Of a DNA stretch of 64,000 bases, positions 15,869-24,069 are shown in pieces (position 1 is the first letter of the stretch; each line of letters starts with the position of its first letter). Source of the DNA: Clostridium isatidis (GTDB taxonomy: Bacteria; Bacillota; Clostridia; Clostridiales; Clostridiaceae); assembly GCF_002285495.1 (NCBI RefSeq), contig NZ_CP016786.1, positions 2,616,501-2,680,500 on the forward strand. The letters run 5' to 3'. Made by a program: the position numbers and the translations under genes. Below the pieces are notes generated by a model that had not been told where the DNA came from, ran no database searches, and saw only the letters and a program-made list of their open reading frames with translations.

Positions 15869-16228
15869 TTAACAGCACCCCTTTGGTCCGCAGCAGCCGC
15901 TCTTCTTTTGAGCTTTTGTGCTTATTTCCACCCCTAACCATTCTGAAAACTCTTCGTTTGTTGGGTAGCTTTTAGTTTTTACAATTTCACCATCTAAAAG
16001 TGTTACAGGAAGAATATCTGCTCCTTCCTTTTGTAGAATTTCACTTATAACTTTATTGGAGATAAAATCCTGAGGTTCACTTGACAAACCATGCCTTTTT
16101 ATAATAATCCCTTTTTCTTTAAGCGAATTAATAACAGTTGCTACTCTTAACAGCTCTGGGTCAATAGATGGGCCACAAACTCCTGTCGAGCAACACATTG
16201 CTGGGTCAAAAATCTCAATATTTTTCAT
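15869..16228 (-). CDS. arsD: Arsenite metallochaperone ArsD
   Basis: 119 residues, thioredoxin-like. Cys12, Cys13 and Cys18 (MCCSTGVC) are the known As(III) transfer site to ArsA; a second vicinal pair set, CCGPKGCC, ends the protein. It delivers arsenite to ArsA. GGAGG precedes the ATG. Second gene of the operon, 13 nt after arsR. Confidence 0.95.
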   Translation of the reverse strand: MKNIEIFDPAMCCSTGVCGPSIDPELLRVATVINSLKEKGIIIKRHGLSSEPQDFISNKVISEILQKEGADILPVTLLDGEIVKTKSYPTNEEFSEWLGVEISTKAQKKSGCCGPKGCC

Positions 16229-16241
16229 TACTAAATCCTCC

Positions 16242-16577
16242 TTAACAACATTGATTATCAGATTTTTTATTTTTGCTCTTTTTACAAATACAATCTTCTT
16301 TATCGTTTGTTATGCATGTAAAGAAAGCTATAACCTCATCCGTTTTTTCCTTGTTTAATGTATATCTCATCCAAGCCCCATCACGTACTGCATTTACAAG
16401 GCCGCTTTCAGATAAAATCTTCATATGATAACTAAGAGTGGATTGAGAAATACTGAATTCTTCTAATATATCGCATGCGCACATTTCTCCACACGATAGC
16501 ATATCAATAATCTTTAACCGTGTTTCATCTGACATAGCCTTAATTGCAGGAACATAATCTGCATATGAATGCTTCAT
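16242..16577 (-). CDS. arsR: ArsR-family arsenic repressor
   Basis: 111 residues from the ATG preceded by AAAGGAGG; the longer frame to 16664 runs through promoter and operators. Winged helix-turn-helix with the metal site GEMCACDI (Cys33, Cys35) in the recognition-helix region, as in the ELCVCDL motif of ArsR. Several more C-terminal cysteines (CICKK, QCC) may add thiol ligands. Represses the ars operon until As(III) binds. Two inverted repeats cover the promoter. Confidence 0.93.
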   Translation of the reverse strand: MKHSYADYVPAIKAMSDETRLKIIDMLSCGEMCACDILEEFSISQSTLSYHMKILSESGLVNAVRDGAWMRYTLNKEKTDEVIAFFTCITNDKEDCICKKSKNKKSDNQCC

Positions 16578-16611
16578 AAAATTACCTCCTTTATATTTAT
16601 ATGTATCAATG

Positions 16612-16631
16612 ATATCGAATGTTCTCGATAT
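16612..16631. promoter_or_regulatory. ArsR operator, downstream copy
   Basis: Perfect 7-bp arms ATATCGA / TCGATAT with 6-bp spacer, just downstream of the -10, typical of ArsR/SmtB sites. Confidence 0.7.
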
Positions 16632-16635
16632 GACA

Positions 16636-16664
16636 ATAATATCAAGCATATCGATAGTTGTCAA
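16636..16664 (-). promoter_or_regulatory. Promoter of the ars operon
   Basis: Minus strand TTGACA - 17 bp - TATTAT, about 58 bp before the arsR ATG. Confidence 0.8.
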
Positions 16665-16668
16665 TATG
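16647..16668. promoter_or_regulatory. ArsR operator, upstream copy
   Basis: CATATCGA / TCAATATG arms with 6-bp spacer, one base off perfect symmetry, overlapping the -35. Same half-site as the copy at 16612-16631. Confidence 0.6.
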
Positions 16669-16699
16669 ATTTTGTAATTGTAATAAGTTAATTACAAAA

Positions 16700-16737
16700 A
16701 CCGCCGACCAAGATGCCACTGCACCTCAATCGGCGGT
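16700..16737 (-). terminator. Terminator after the recombinase fragment
   Basis: GC-rich 8-bp stem ACCGCCGA / TCGGCGGT with a 22-nt loop; on the minus strand TTTTTG follows. Confidence 0.7.
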
Positions 16738-16747
16738 CAAATTCGTT

Positions 16748-17332
16748 TTATTTTTCTATATCAATTTCTATACCAGATTTAAATTCAATAGTTAGTTTAT
16801 CATCATAGACCGTTATTTTCTCTATAAGTCTCCTTACTAGTTGCTCATCATACTCCTCAAGGAGGATGGATTGTTCATTAATGAATTTTTCCATATCTTC
16901 TAGCCTTTGCTTGGAGCCCTTTTTGCCAGCTTCTTCTGCTAAAGCCTTATGCCTTTCTTCTCTGAGCCTATAAATCTCATCGGCAATGTCGTTATAATCC
17001 TCTTTGGAATTGGCCAGTCTCAAAAGATCTTTTTGTAATTCCTCTAGCTTTTTATCTATCTCGGAAACAATATTATTGTCCGTTTCACTTATCACTGTTT
17101 CTATGTTTTCCTTTAAGATAGTTAAAAAGTCATCCTTTTGCCCTATTAGTTTATTAATTGCCTCCACCGTAGCAAGGCCTATCATATCCTCCAGCACGGT
17201 TCGGGAATGACAAGTTAACCCTGTATTCTCAAGTCTACTGATGCATCTCCAAACAATCGATTTTTTACCTCGGTTATTCCAATGAACTCTACGGTATATT
17301 TCGCCACACTGTTTGAAACCGCGAATTTTCAC
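16748..17332 (-). pseudogene. C-terminal fragment of a large serine recombinase
   Basis: 194 codons remain of a protein normally around 500 or more. Visible are the zinc-ribbon region (CGEIYRRVHW, WRCISR, TCHSRTV), with the first cysteine pair lost, and the long coiled coil followed by the terminal RLIEKITVYDDKLTIEFKSG. The catalytic serine domain is missing. An in-frame TAA lies two codons upstream of the apparent GTG, and no ribosome binding site is present. Such recombinases mobilise integrative elements; this one is dead. It is the best evidence that the ars genes came on an element. Confidence 0.85.
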
Positions 17333-17335
17333 GCG

Positions 17336-17400
17336 TTACCCCACGCCCGTTTCCGGGGCGAAAAGTGGTAGAGATTTAGACCCCCCTACCCCAGAAACTG
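17336..17400. other. GC-rich patch unlike its surroundings
   Basis: About 65 bp with runs such as GACCCCCCTACCCC and GTTTCCGGGGCG in an otherwise very AT-rich window. Directly abuts the truncated recombinase. Probably a junction fragment of foreign DNA; no product assigned. Confidence 0.5.
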
Positions 17401-17403
17401 TAG

Positions 17404-17447
17404 AAAATCTCAAAAGTTAAGTAATTCTTTATTTTTCGTGAGATTTT
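17404..17447 (+). terminator. Weak stem-loop with T-run
   Basis: 9-bp stem AAAATCTCA / TGAGATTTT with a 26-nt loop, continuing into T on the plus strand. No gene ends here on that strand, so it may be a leftover. Confidence 0.3.
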
Positions 17448-17531
17448 TTGCATCTATATAAAACCGTTAATCGGCATAGTTTTCAAATTTGAGTATTAAC
17501 CCTTTTTTAGAAAAGAGGTGAGTGTTTTAAT

Positions 17532-18002
17532 TTATCTGTCAGTCAAGCGAATGATCTGACAATTAGCTGTTATTCTATCTAACAGAGTCTGACAAAGATG
17601 TTTGTCTTCCACTGCATCTAACCATGCAGATATTTCACGATTGGTAATAAAAATGATACTTCTTGTTTCATTAAGAAAAGTAACTGCTCGATAAAAAGCC
17701 TGCAGCTCTGACCTAGTTGGTTCTAGATAAAATACATCATCAATAATGATCAAGTCGCACTCCCGCATATAGGAGAAGGCTGCTCCTGCTTTTGGGTTTA
17801 TATCTTTGTTCTCTACAATAGATACAAAAGTATCAATGGATGCATAATAAGTTTTATGTCCCTTGTCGATCGCTGTTTCTCCAAGATGAATAGCAAGACT
17901 AGTTTTGCCTGTCCCGCATTTACCAAGTAGAATAGTAAGCGTCAAATTTTTAGTACCTTTAATAACTTCAAAAATAGCATTAAAATATCCTAAGTAAGGC
18001 AA
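17532..18002 (-). pseudogene. Truncated IstB-like transposition ATPase (IS21 family)
   Basis: 156 codons beginning mid-protein. Walker A GKCGTGKTSLA near residue 27, Walker B LIIIDDV, sensor region IFITNREISAWL and LLDRITANCQIIRL are those of IstB, the AAA+ helper of IS21 transposases, normally ~250 residues. The N-terminal part before the ATPase core is missing; the adjoining sequence is the IS66 end, so that insertion probably cut it. No IstA gene is nearby. The frame continues open to the right but the apparent TTG start has no Shine-Dalgarno. Confidence 0.75.
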
Positions 18003-18027
18003 TTTATTAAGCTTTACAAGGATTAAT

Positions 18028-19641
18028 TTATTTCCTATCTTTAATTTTCATGTTTTCAGGGATCTTATTAGACCAAGGCATAAGATTATCTAAGCTTTCG
18101 CTATCGGATACATCTATCTTTGATAGATTATCAAATAAATAAACCAAATACCTTTCTACAACTAATTTATTAGCCTTGGCAGTTTCAACAATGCTATAAA
18201 TATTGCCACTTGCAGTTGCACCTTTAGCAGTGTTTGCAAAAAGGAAATTTTTACGACCTATAACGAAAGGTTTAATAGCTCTTTCCACTGCATTATTATC
18301 TATTTCTAAAGAACCATCTAGTAGTACATTTTTTAATCCTGGTAAATGTTTTTTAGCATAATCAAGTGCTTTACCAAGCGGACTTCTTGGAAGAGCATCT
18401 TTTATTTCTCTTTCAACATAATCAATAAAGTTATCTATAATTGGAGCTAATTTTTCAGCTCTTATTTTAAATCTAATATCATAATAATCGTCCTTACTTG
18501 AAAAGGATTCTCTAAGCTCTTTTTCAAGTTTGTAAATTTGCTCACAATAATTAAACCCTATTATTGCTCTAGAATTTTTTAGGGCTTCTTCATCTAAGTC
18601 TACAATTATATTATGGAAGTATCTTCTTATGTGAGCTAAGCAATACACCCTTGTAGCCTTTGTAACGGAGTTATAACCACTATAACCATCCGTTTGGAGA
18701 AAGCCTTTGAAATCTCCTAGGAAATTCTTAGGACAAGAGCTGGATCTGGTACTTTGATAATCATATAAAATTACCGGCTTTGAATTAGTATCGCTCATAT
18801 ATAACCACATATATTTTTGAGATTTAGAATCTTTTCCATTGTCATTAATTACTCTTAGAGTAGTTTCATCGGCATGAATATAATTTCTGCTTAGTAATTC
18901 TTTTTTCATGTGGTTATATATTGGTTTTAAAGCTTCCGCTGCTGACATAGTCCAGTTACATAGAGTTTGTCTTGAAAGAGTAGCACCCATCATATCAAAA
19001 TAGCTTTCTTGTCTATAAAGAGGCATAGCATGTTGATATTTAAGTATAAGAGTATGAGCAATTAACTCATTAGAAGCCATACTATTATAAAAAATAGTTT
19101 GTGGAGCTTCTGCTGAAATTATATTACTTTCACTGGTTTCTTTTTCGCAGGATTTACAAGCGTAGCTGTAAATCACGTGTTCTTCAACTATAAGTTTAGC
19201 TGGAATATATTTAATTATCTCTTTTTTTGATTTTACACCTATTTCAACTAATTGCTCTCCGCATTCTTTACAGTTAAGGTCAGCACCTTCTAATTTATGT
19301 TCAATAACAACTCTTTCTAAGTTTGCTAGATTATCTTTCTTTCCTGTATATGTATTTTTCTTAGCTCTTTTATATGTAATTTCCTCTAAAGCAGGTTCTT
19401 CCACCTTTGAATCACTATATTTTTCGGCCTCGTTAAAAAAAGATAGTTGATTAGCATCTGCCTTTTCACTAGATACTCCAAATATCTTTCTATTTTTATT
19501 TGTTATAACAGCTTTTAAGAAATTTAATTCGTTTTTAAGCTTTCTTATTTCCTCATCTTTTGAGTTTAATTCTTTTTCCATTTTTTCAATTAATAATTTT
19601 GTATTTTCATCAAGTTCATTAGTTAAAATTTCGTGATTCAT
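18028..19641 (-). CDS. tnpC: IS66 transposase TnpC
   Basis: 537 residues, full length. N-terminal coiled coil (LIEKMEKELNSKDEEI) and IS66 N-domain, zinc finger CKECGEQ...CKSCEK, then the DDE catalytic domain: Asp in YIHADETTL, Asp in FLQTDGYSGY, Glu in NNAVERAIKPF. Tail FIGRKNFLF-type (here VIGRKNFLF). Appears intact and could still act. It starts 91 nt after the tnpB stop, with a strong hairpin between them. Confidence 0.93.
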   Translation of the reverse strand: MNHEILTNELDENTKLLIEKMEKELNSKDEEIRKLKNELNFLKAVITNKNRKIFGVSSEKADANQLSFFNEAEKYSDSKVEEPALEEITYKRAKKNTYTGKKDNLANLERVVIEHKLEGADLNCKECGEQLVEIGVKSKKEIIKYIPAKLIVEEHVIYSYACKSCEKETSESNIISAEAPQTIFYNSMASNELIAHTLILKYQHAMPLYRQESYFDMMGATLSRQTLCNWTMSAAEALKPIYNHMKKELLSRNYIHADETTLRVINDNGKDSKSQKYMWLYMSDTNSKPVILYDYQSTRSSSCPKNFLGDFKGFLQTDGYSGYNSVTKATRVYCLAHIRRYFHNIIVDLDEEALKNSRAIIGFNYCEQIYKLEKELRESFSSKDDYYDIRFKIRAEKLAPIIDNFIDYVEREIKDALPRSPLGKALDYAKKHLPGLKNVLLDGSLEIDNNAVERAIKPFVIGRKNFLFANTAKGATASGNIYSIVETAKANKLVVERYLVYLFDNLSKIDVSDSESLDNLMPWSNKIPENMKIKDRK

Positions 19642-19683
19642 GATTACCTCTTTAGATTTATTTTATATATTTATTATATCACA

Positions 19684-19718
19684 AAAACCGTTGAAAATAA
19701 AGGTTTTTCAACGGTTTT
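19684..19718 (-). terminator. Hairpin between tnpB and tnpC
   Basis: Perfect 14-bp stem AAAACCGTTGAAAA with a 7-nt loop; the minus-strand arm ends in TTTTTG. May limit tnpC expression in the IS66 transcript. Confidence 0.5.
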
Positions 19719-19732
19719 GGAGTGATAAACTT

Positions 19733-20083
19733 TTAAAAATAATTACTTTGTTTTATAGGTTTAAACTTAGATTTTGTTCTTACTTCGTAGCCCTTTAGAA
19801 GCCACCGTAATTCTTCTATATTTACTTTCAATGCTTCTTCTGTGGTAGCAGGCCATTTGAAGCGATTCGCTTCTAAACGGTGATAATATAGCCAAAAACC
19901 TTCGTCAAAGTGAAGAATTTTTAATTTGTCCATTTGTCTATTACAAAAAACAAATAACGCTTTTTCAAAAGGATTTAGCTTGAATTGATTTTGAACTATC
20001 ATAACTAACCCATCAATACTTTTCCTTAAATCCGTGTAGCCGCAGGCAAGATAAACTGTTTCTACTTTATCTATATTTAACAT
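19733..20083 (-). CDS. tnpB: IS66 accessory protein TnpB
   Basis: 116 residues, the usual length for IS66 Orf2. Family motifs CGYTDLRKSIDGL, LFVFCNRQMDKLKIL and GFWLYYHRLE are all present. The ATG overlaps the end of tnpA by 7 nt, so it is translationally coupled to it. Needed together with TnpA and TnpC for transposition; its biochemical role is unclear. Confidence 0.93.
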   Translation of the reverse strand: MLNIDKVETVYLACGYTDLRKSIDGLVMIVQNQFKLNPFEKALFVFCNRQMDKLKILHFDEGFWLYYHRLEANRFKWPATTEEALKVNIEELRWLLKGYEVRTKSKFKPIKQSNYF

Positions 20084-20413
20084 TTTGCAGCTAACTCCTT
20101 TACTATTGATGATATTAGAATAGCTTCACTAACAGGTATAGTTATTATAGCATTACCTATTGTAATTTTTACTTCATTCAAAGCAAATGTATTTTCTTTG
20201 ATAGTCTTTTCTTTACTATCTAAAGAGATAGCATGAAAAACAGGTGTGTTATTCTCAACTTCTGATTTCTCTAATCTTTTTTTTATGATAATAAAATTGA
20301 CTTTTAGTAAGTTTATTTTCTATACAAAAATCTTTAACAGTTATTGTCCCCTTACATGCATCAAATTTATTAATATATTCTTCCCAGGTTGCATTATCTA
20401 ATTTTCTAGACAT
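20077..20413 (-). pseudogene. tnpA: IS66 TnpA, frameshifted at an A8 run
   Basis: The ATG follows GGGAGG. The first 52 codons (MSRKLDNATWEEYINKF... to KKKIREIRS) end at TGA. The rest, from KKRLEKSEVENN to SIVKELAAKC, lies in another frame that ends inside the tnpB start. The two frames meet at eight A (plus-strand T8 at 20277-20284); with seven A one ORF of about 111 codons would be restored. Either an inactivating single-base insertion or an element relying on slippage at the A-run. Frame and length fit IS66 Orf1, a small helix-turn-helix protein. Confidence 0.8.
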
Positions 20414-20523
20414 AATTATATCCTCCCATTAATAATCTTTTTCTTAATTTTATCAATTGGGAGGATATGCTATCTAGGTACTTAATTTTTTACGCTTACT
20501 ATTTATCAATGTTTTGAATACCC

Positions 20524-21894
20524 CTATTTCTCTATCCTTGACATCAATACTACGCACTCAACATGGCTAGTGTGTGGAAACATATCTACAGGCTGAACTT
20601 CCTTAACTTCATAGCCCTTTTCTGTTAATATTTTTAAATCTCTAGCTAAAGTACTTGGATCACAGGAAACATAAACTATTCTTTCTGGTTTTGCTTCACC
20701 AATTGCATCTAATAATTTTATATCACAGCCCTTTCTCGGTGGATCTACTACTATTACTTCTGGTTTTATTCCCTCATTTATTAAGTTTGGAATTACTTCT
20801 TCAGATTTACCAACAAAGAACTCTGCATTATCCACAGAATTACTGTTAGCATTTTTTCTTGCATTGTGAATAGCTTCTTCTATTATTTCTACGCCATAAA
20901 CTTTTTTTGCTTTTTGAGATAAAAATAATGTTATTGTACCTGTTCCACAGTAGGCATCAAATACTGTTTCTTCTCCAGTTAATCCTGCGTATTCTAAAGC
21001 CTTTCTATATAAAACTTCTGTTTGTTTAGGATTAACTTGAAAAAAGGATAATAGTGATATATTAAATTTAAATTCTCCAATGTAATCAGTTATTGTATCT
21101 TCTCCATATAAGCTAATACACTTTTGTCCTAATATTACATTAGTTTCTGCCTTGTTTATATTTAAAACTATACTCTTTAAGCCATCTATGTTTTCTTTTA
21201 AATTTTCTATTAACTCAGTAATATATGGAACTTTTTCATCTGTAGAAACTAAAACTACCATGACTTCATTCGTTTTAAACCCTCTACGAATCATAATATG
21301 TCTTATAAGTCCCTTTTTATTAAATATTCCATCTATGCTGGCAGGAGCTAGATTATATTTTTCCATCCATTCTCTAACTATCTTTGTAACTATATCTGCA
21401 ACTTTATCTTGTATTAGACAGATATCTAAATCTATTATATTATGACTTCTAGGAGCATAAAAACCTATTGATAGTTTCCCTTTTACAATACCTACTGGAA
21501 GCTGAACTTTATTTCTATATCTTTCAGGACGAGCCATTCCAAGAGGGAACTTAACTAAGTTTTCATCTAAGCCTCCAATTTTAGATATACAATCTTTAAC
21601 TCTTTCATGCTTATATTCCAATTGCTTATTATAATTCATATGTTGAACAGAACATCCGCCACATCTCTTATAATATTGGCATTTTGGCTCCACTCTATCT
21701 TCTGACACTTCTATAACTTCAATTAATTTTCCATAAGCAAAATTCTTTTTAACCTTTACTATCAATGCTCTTACTTTTTCTCCCTCGATAGCACCTTCTA
21801 TAAATATTGGATATCCGTTTATTTTAGCTATACCTTCTCCTTCATATCCCGTTCCAACTATATCTAATATGTATTCTTTATTTTTTTCGACCAA
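20524..21894 (-). CDS. rlmD: 23S rRNA (uracil-C5)-methyltransferase RlmD/RumA type
   Basis: 456 residues from a TTG preceded by GAGGTGAT; the open frame extends 13 codons further without a better site. N-terminal TRAM domain (about 1-60), [4Fe-4S] cysteines Cys72, Cys78 and Cys81 (CQYYKRCGGC) plus one in LDICLIQ, Rossmann SAM domain (DAYCGTGTITL), DPPRKGCD, and catalytic Cys411 in YVSCDPSTLARD. Methylates uridine in 23S rRNA. Preceded by a 30-codon leader ORF with a terminator-like hairpin. Its 3' end may be supplied by the inserted element; its own terminator is missing, with IS66 24 bp past the stop. Confidence 0.9.
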   Translation of the reverse strand: MVEKNKEYILDIVGTGYEGEGIAKINGYPIFIEGAIEGEKVRALIVKVKKNFAYGKLIEVIEVSEDRVEPKCQYYKRCGGCSVQHMNYNKQLEYKHERVKDCISKIGGLDENLVKFPLGMARPERYRNKVQLPVGIVKGKLSIGFYAPRSHNIIDLDICLIQDKVADIVTKIVREWMEKYNLAPASIDGIFNKKGLIRHIMIRRGFKTNEVMVVLVSTDEKVPYITELIENLKENIDGLKSIVLNINKAETNVILGQKCISLYGEDTITDYIGEFKFNISLLSFFQVNPKQTEVLYRKALEYAGLTGEETVFDAYCGTGTITLFLSQKAKKVYGVEIIEEAIHNARKNANSNSVDNAEFFVGKSEEVIPNLINEGIKPEVIVVDPPRKGCDIKLLDAIGEAKPERIVYVSCDPSTLARDLKILTEKGYEVKEVQPVDMFPHTSHVECVVLMSRIEK

Positions 21895-21904
21895 GCTTAT
21901 CACC

Positions 21905-21997
21905 TCAAACAGTTTTATATATAATATTATCATTTATAATAATAAAATACAAAAAAAAATGGCACCATGCGATGCCGTATTCAGAATTAGTTGCCAT
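21905..21997 (-). CDS. Possible 30-residue leader peptide of rlmD
   Basis: ATG preceded by AGGA; reads MATNSEYGIAWCHFF then a very hydrophobic tail ending YKTV. Its TGA overlaps the rlmD Shine-Dalgarno, 11 nt before the rlmD TTG. A stem-loop followed by nine T lies within it. Whether it is translated is unknown. I have an unverified memory of similar short units scattered in clostridial genomes, which would make it a dispersed repeat. Confidence 0.35.
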   Translation of the reverse strand: MATNSEYGIAWCHFFLYFIIINDNIIYKTV

Positions 21998-21999
21998 TT
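21952..21999 (-). terminator. Terminator-like hairpin in the rlmD leader
   Basis: Stem AAATGGCA / TGCCATTT enclosing 26 nt, with nine T at the minus-strand 3' end (plus-strand A9 at 21951-21959). Lies about 57 nt before rlmD. No other minus-strand gene lies upstream, so its only obvious target is the rlmD transcript. Confidence 0.6.
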
Positions 22000-22249
22000 A
22001 ATTCCTATTTTTTATTATAACTATTTTCTAAGATATTATACATTATACTTTAATTTATATAAATATAAATATTAATTTTTTGTAAACTTTCTTATTTTTT
22101 ATATATTTTATATATATTTTTAACTATATTTATACTATATTTATACCAATATCTTTTTCATTTGAAAATCATTTTCATTAACTTCTTTTCTCGTTATATT
22201 ACGCCTGAAATTTCTTCCATTTTTTAGAGTTAAATGAATTCCCTCTTTA
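22000..22249. other. AT-rich divergent intergenic region
   Basis: No gene. A minus-strand -10-like TATAAT at 22042-22047 could start the rlmD leader. The remainder is AT-rich with no other structure I can support. Confidence 0.4.
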
Positions 22250-22278
22250 TTGTTTTAGCTCCTTATATTTGTTATAAT
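22250..22278 (+). promoter_or_regulatory. Promoter of the IclR gene
   Basis: TTGTTT - 17 bp - TATAAT, 29 bp before the ATG. Confidence 0.65.
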
Positions 22279-22307
22279 TTTTTTATGTAATAGGAGGTAT
22301 AATTGCA

Positions 22308-23099
22308 ATGAAGAAAACTGAACATAGACCTACTGAAAGAGTTCTTGATATATTAGAATTATTATCTTCACATCCTGAGGGGCTAACCCTTACTGAAATT
22401 TCTGATAAGATTAAATCTCCTATAAGTACTATTTATCCTATAGTTCATACAATGTCTGAAAGAAAATTCTTATATTCAGATAAAAACACTTCAAGATATA
22501 GCATAGGTATATCCTCCTATGGTGTTGGTATTTCTTATGCTAATAACACAAATGTATTTAAGTTTATAAAGATGCAAATGCAGTACATTGTAAATCAAGC
22601 TAAGGAAATATGTCAATTAGGAGTTTTAGATAAAAATGAAGTTTTTTATATTGCAAAAGTAGAATCAGATGAACCTATTAGGCTTGTTTCTTCTATAGGA
22701 AAAAAATTTCCCGCATATTGTACAGCAATGGGTAAATCTTTATTATGTAATAAGGATTTAGCTGCATTAAAAGTGCTATATCCTGAAGGGCTAAAAGCAT
22801 ATACAGAAAATACAGTAACAAGTTTTGATGAATTATATAAACAAACTTCAAAAATAAAAGTTGATGGATTTGCCTCAGAATTTGGTGAACTTAACGATTA
22901 TCAACATTGTGTAGCTGTTCCTTTATTTAATGACGAAAAGGTTATCGCAGCACTTAGTGTAAGCATTCCTGCTTTTAGAGCTAACTCTGAAAAAATTGAA
23001 TTAACAAAAAAATTACTGTTAGAGGTACGTTCAGAAATAGAAAAATACTTTGCTGAGAATCATGTAAATACGGACATGTTGCTTTATGGTGATTATTAA
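22308..23099 (+). CDS. IclR-family transcriptional regulator
   Basis: 263 residues. Winged helix-turn-helix at about 8-60 (RVLDILELLSSHPEGLTLTEISDKI) and the IclR effector domain from about 75 (LGVLDKNEVFYIAKVES, PAYCTAMGKSLL, VAVPLFNDEKVIAALSVS). Usually controls carbon or aromatic catabolism with a small-molecule effector; no catabolic gene is adjacent, so its target is unknown. Preceded by TAGGAGG and its own promoter, followed by a strong terminator. Confidence 0.92.
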   Translation: MKKTEHRPTERVLDILELLSSHPEGLTLTEISDKIKSPISTIYPIVHTMSERKFLYSDKNTSRYSIGISSYGVGISYANNTNVFKFIKMQMQYIVNQAKEICQLGVLDKNEVFYIAKVESDEPIRLVSSIGKKFPAYCTAMGKSLLCNKDLAALKVLYPEGLKAYTENTVTSFDELYKQTSKIKVDGFASEFGELNDYQHCVAVPLFNDEKVIAALSVSIPAFRANSEKIELTKKLLLEVRSEIEKYFAENHVNTDMLLYGDY

Positions 23100-23140
23100 A
23101 AAATAAACCTGGCTATAATGCATAGTCAGGTTTATTTTTT
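23098..23140 (+). terminator. Terminator of the IclR gene
   Basis: Stem AAATAAACCTGGCTAT with one mismatch and a 5-nt loop, ending in six T. Confidence 0.85.
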
Positions 23141-23239
23141 AATAATCATATTGTTTTTTATAACTTCTAATTTTCTACAAATATCTACCAAGTAACAAGA
23201 ATATTTAAATATTAATTTTAAATTAAATTCAAAAAAATA

Positions 23240-23268
23240 TTGTTATTTTTTTCACACCGATATATAAT
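23240..23268 (+). promoter_or_regulatory. Promoter of the lipoprotein gene
   Basis: TTGTTA - 17 bp - TATAAT, 54 bp before the ATG. Confidence 0.7.
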
Positions 23269-23322
23269 AGAAATGTGCAAGAAAAAAGTACATTATATAA
23301 CATATTTTAGGGGGAATTTTAG

Positions 23323-23916
23323 ATGAAAACAAAAAAACTTTTAGTTGCATTATCATTAGCACTAGCAACAACTGCATTTGTAGCTTGCGGACAAGCTGAT
23401 AATAAAAATCAAGCTGAAGATACAACAAAAACAGAAGAAAAAGAAACAAACGATGTAGTAACTACTGCTTCAATAGTAAATGATAATGAAGCTTTTGAAA
23501 AAGCTATAAGCAAAGATGGAACTTGGATAATAGCAACATTAGGAGATTTAACTTTTGATAAAGAACTAGTTGTAGATGGCGATTTCAAAAATGGTAAAAA
23601 AGATGAAAAAACTGGAGAAGAAACTTTCCAACGTAAGATAGCTCTTTATACTCAAGATGAAAACAAGAAGGTAACTGCTAAGTTTACTTTAACAGCTCCA
23701 AAATTAACATTTAATAGTGTAAACGGAAGTCTTCAACATGGAACTTTCAAGGGAGATCTTTACATTGCAGGTAAAAACTTCTCTTTAGTAAATCAAACAA
23801 TTGAAGGAAATGTTTACTTCTTAAATCAAGAAGCTATGGATACATTCAAAATCGCTGATAAAGATGGAGATACTCCTTCAAAAATAACTGGAGTTCAAGA
23901 ATTAAAAGCTGAATAA
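23323..23916 (+). CDS. Putative lipoprotein of unknown function
   Basis: 197 residues. Signal peptide of type II with lipobox FVAC (Cys22), then a charged, Lys/Glu/Thr-rich linker to about 45. From about 50 on come short beta-strand-like repeats (GDFKNGKKDE, HGTFKGDLYIAGKN, QTIEGNVYFLN) suggesting a small beta-helix or beta-sandwich. I recognise no family. It is expected on the outer face of the membrane. Single-gene unit with promoter, AGGGGG ribosome binding site and a strong terminator. Confidence 0.8.
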   Translation: MKTKKLLVALSLALATTAFVACGQADNKNQAEDTTKTEEKETNDVVTTASIVNDNEAFEKAISKDGTWIIATLGDLTFDKELVVDGDFKNGKKDEKTGEETFQRKIALYTQDENKKVTAKFTLTAPKLTFNSVNGSLQHGTFKGDLYIAGKNFSLVNQTIEGNVYFLNQEAMDTFKIADKDGDTPSKITGVQELKAE

Positions 23917-23936
23917 TTATAACACAGCGTTACAAT

Positions 23937-23972
23937 ACAGCAGATAGATTTAATCTATCTGCTGTTCTTTTT
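23937..23972 (+). terminator. Terminator of the lipoprotein gene
   Basis: Nearly perfect palindrome with 14-bp arms (ACAGCAGATAGATT) followed by TTCTTTTT. Confidence 0.9.
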
Positions 23973-24069
23973 GACTTATATAAAATATATCAAGTATTCT
24001 CAATTTAATTATGTTAAAATATTATATGATTACTTGTTTTATGCAGAAGAAAGAAAGTGGTGACTTTTT

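Larger units (their letters stand above)
17994..20499 (-). mobile_element. IS66-family insertion sequence
   Basis: tnpA-tnpB-tnpC in the canonical order. The right end is clear: reading inward on the minus strand it starts GTAAGCGTAAAAAATTAAGT at 20499, the IS66-type terminus. The left end is uncertain: GTAAGGC followed by ATTAAG at 17994-18009 is a possible degenerate partner. The flanks (TATCCTAA left, TATTTATC right) are not an 8-bp duplication. Inserted between the IstB fragment and the 3' flank of rlmD. Confidence 0.75.
12045..20575. mobile_element. Putative arsenic-resistance integrative element remnant in rlmD
   Basis: Bounded on both sides by rlmD 3'-end sequence: the diverged remnant at 11884-12045 and the intact gene end at 20500-20575. 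Inside are a six-gene ars operon, the C-terminal part of a large serine recombinase, a truncated IstB gene and an IS66 copy. Insertion at the 3' end of rumA/rlmD with an element-supplied replacement end is a known strategy of integrative elements; I infer it here. The recombinase is broken and no conjugation genes are present, so the element is probably immobile. Exact ends are uncertain. Confidence 0.55.
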
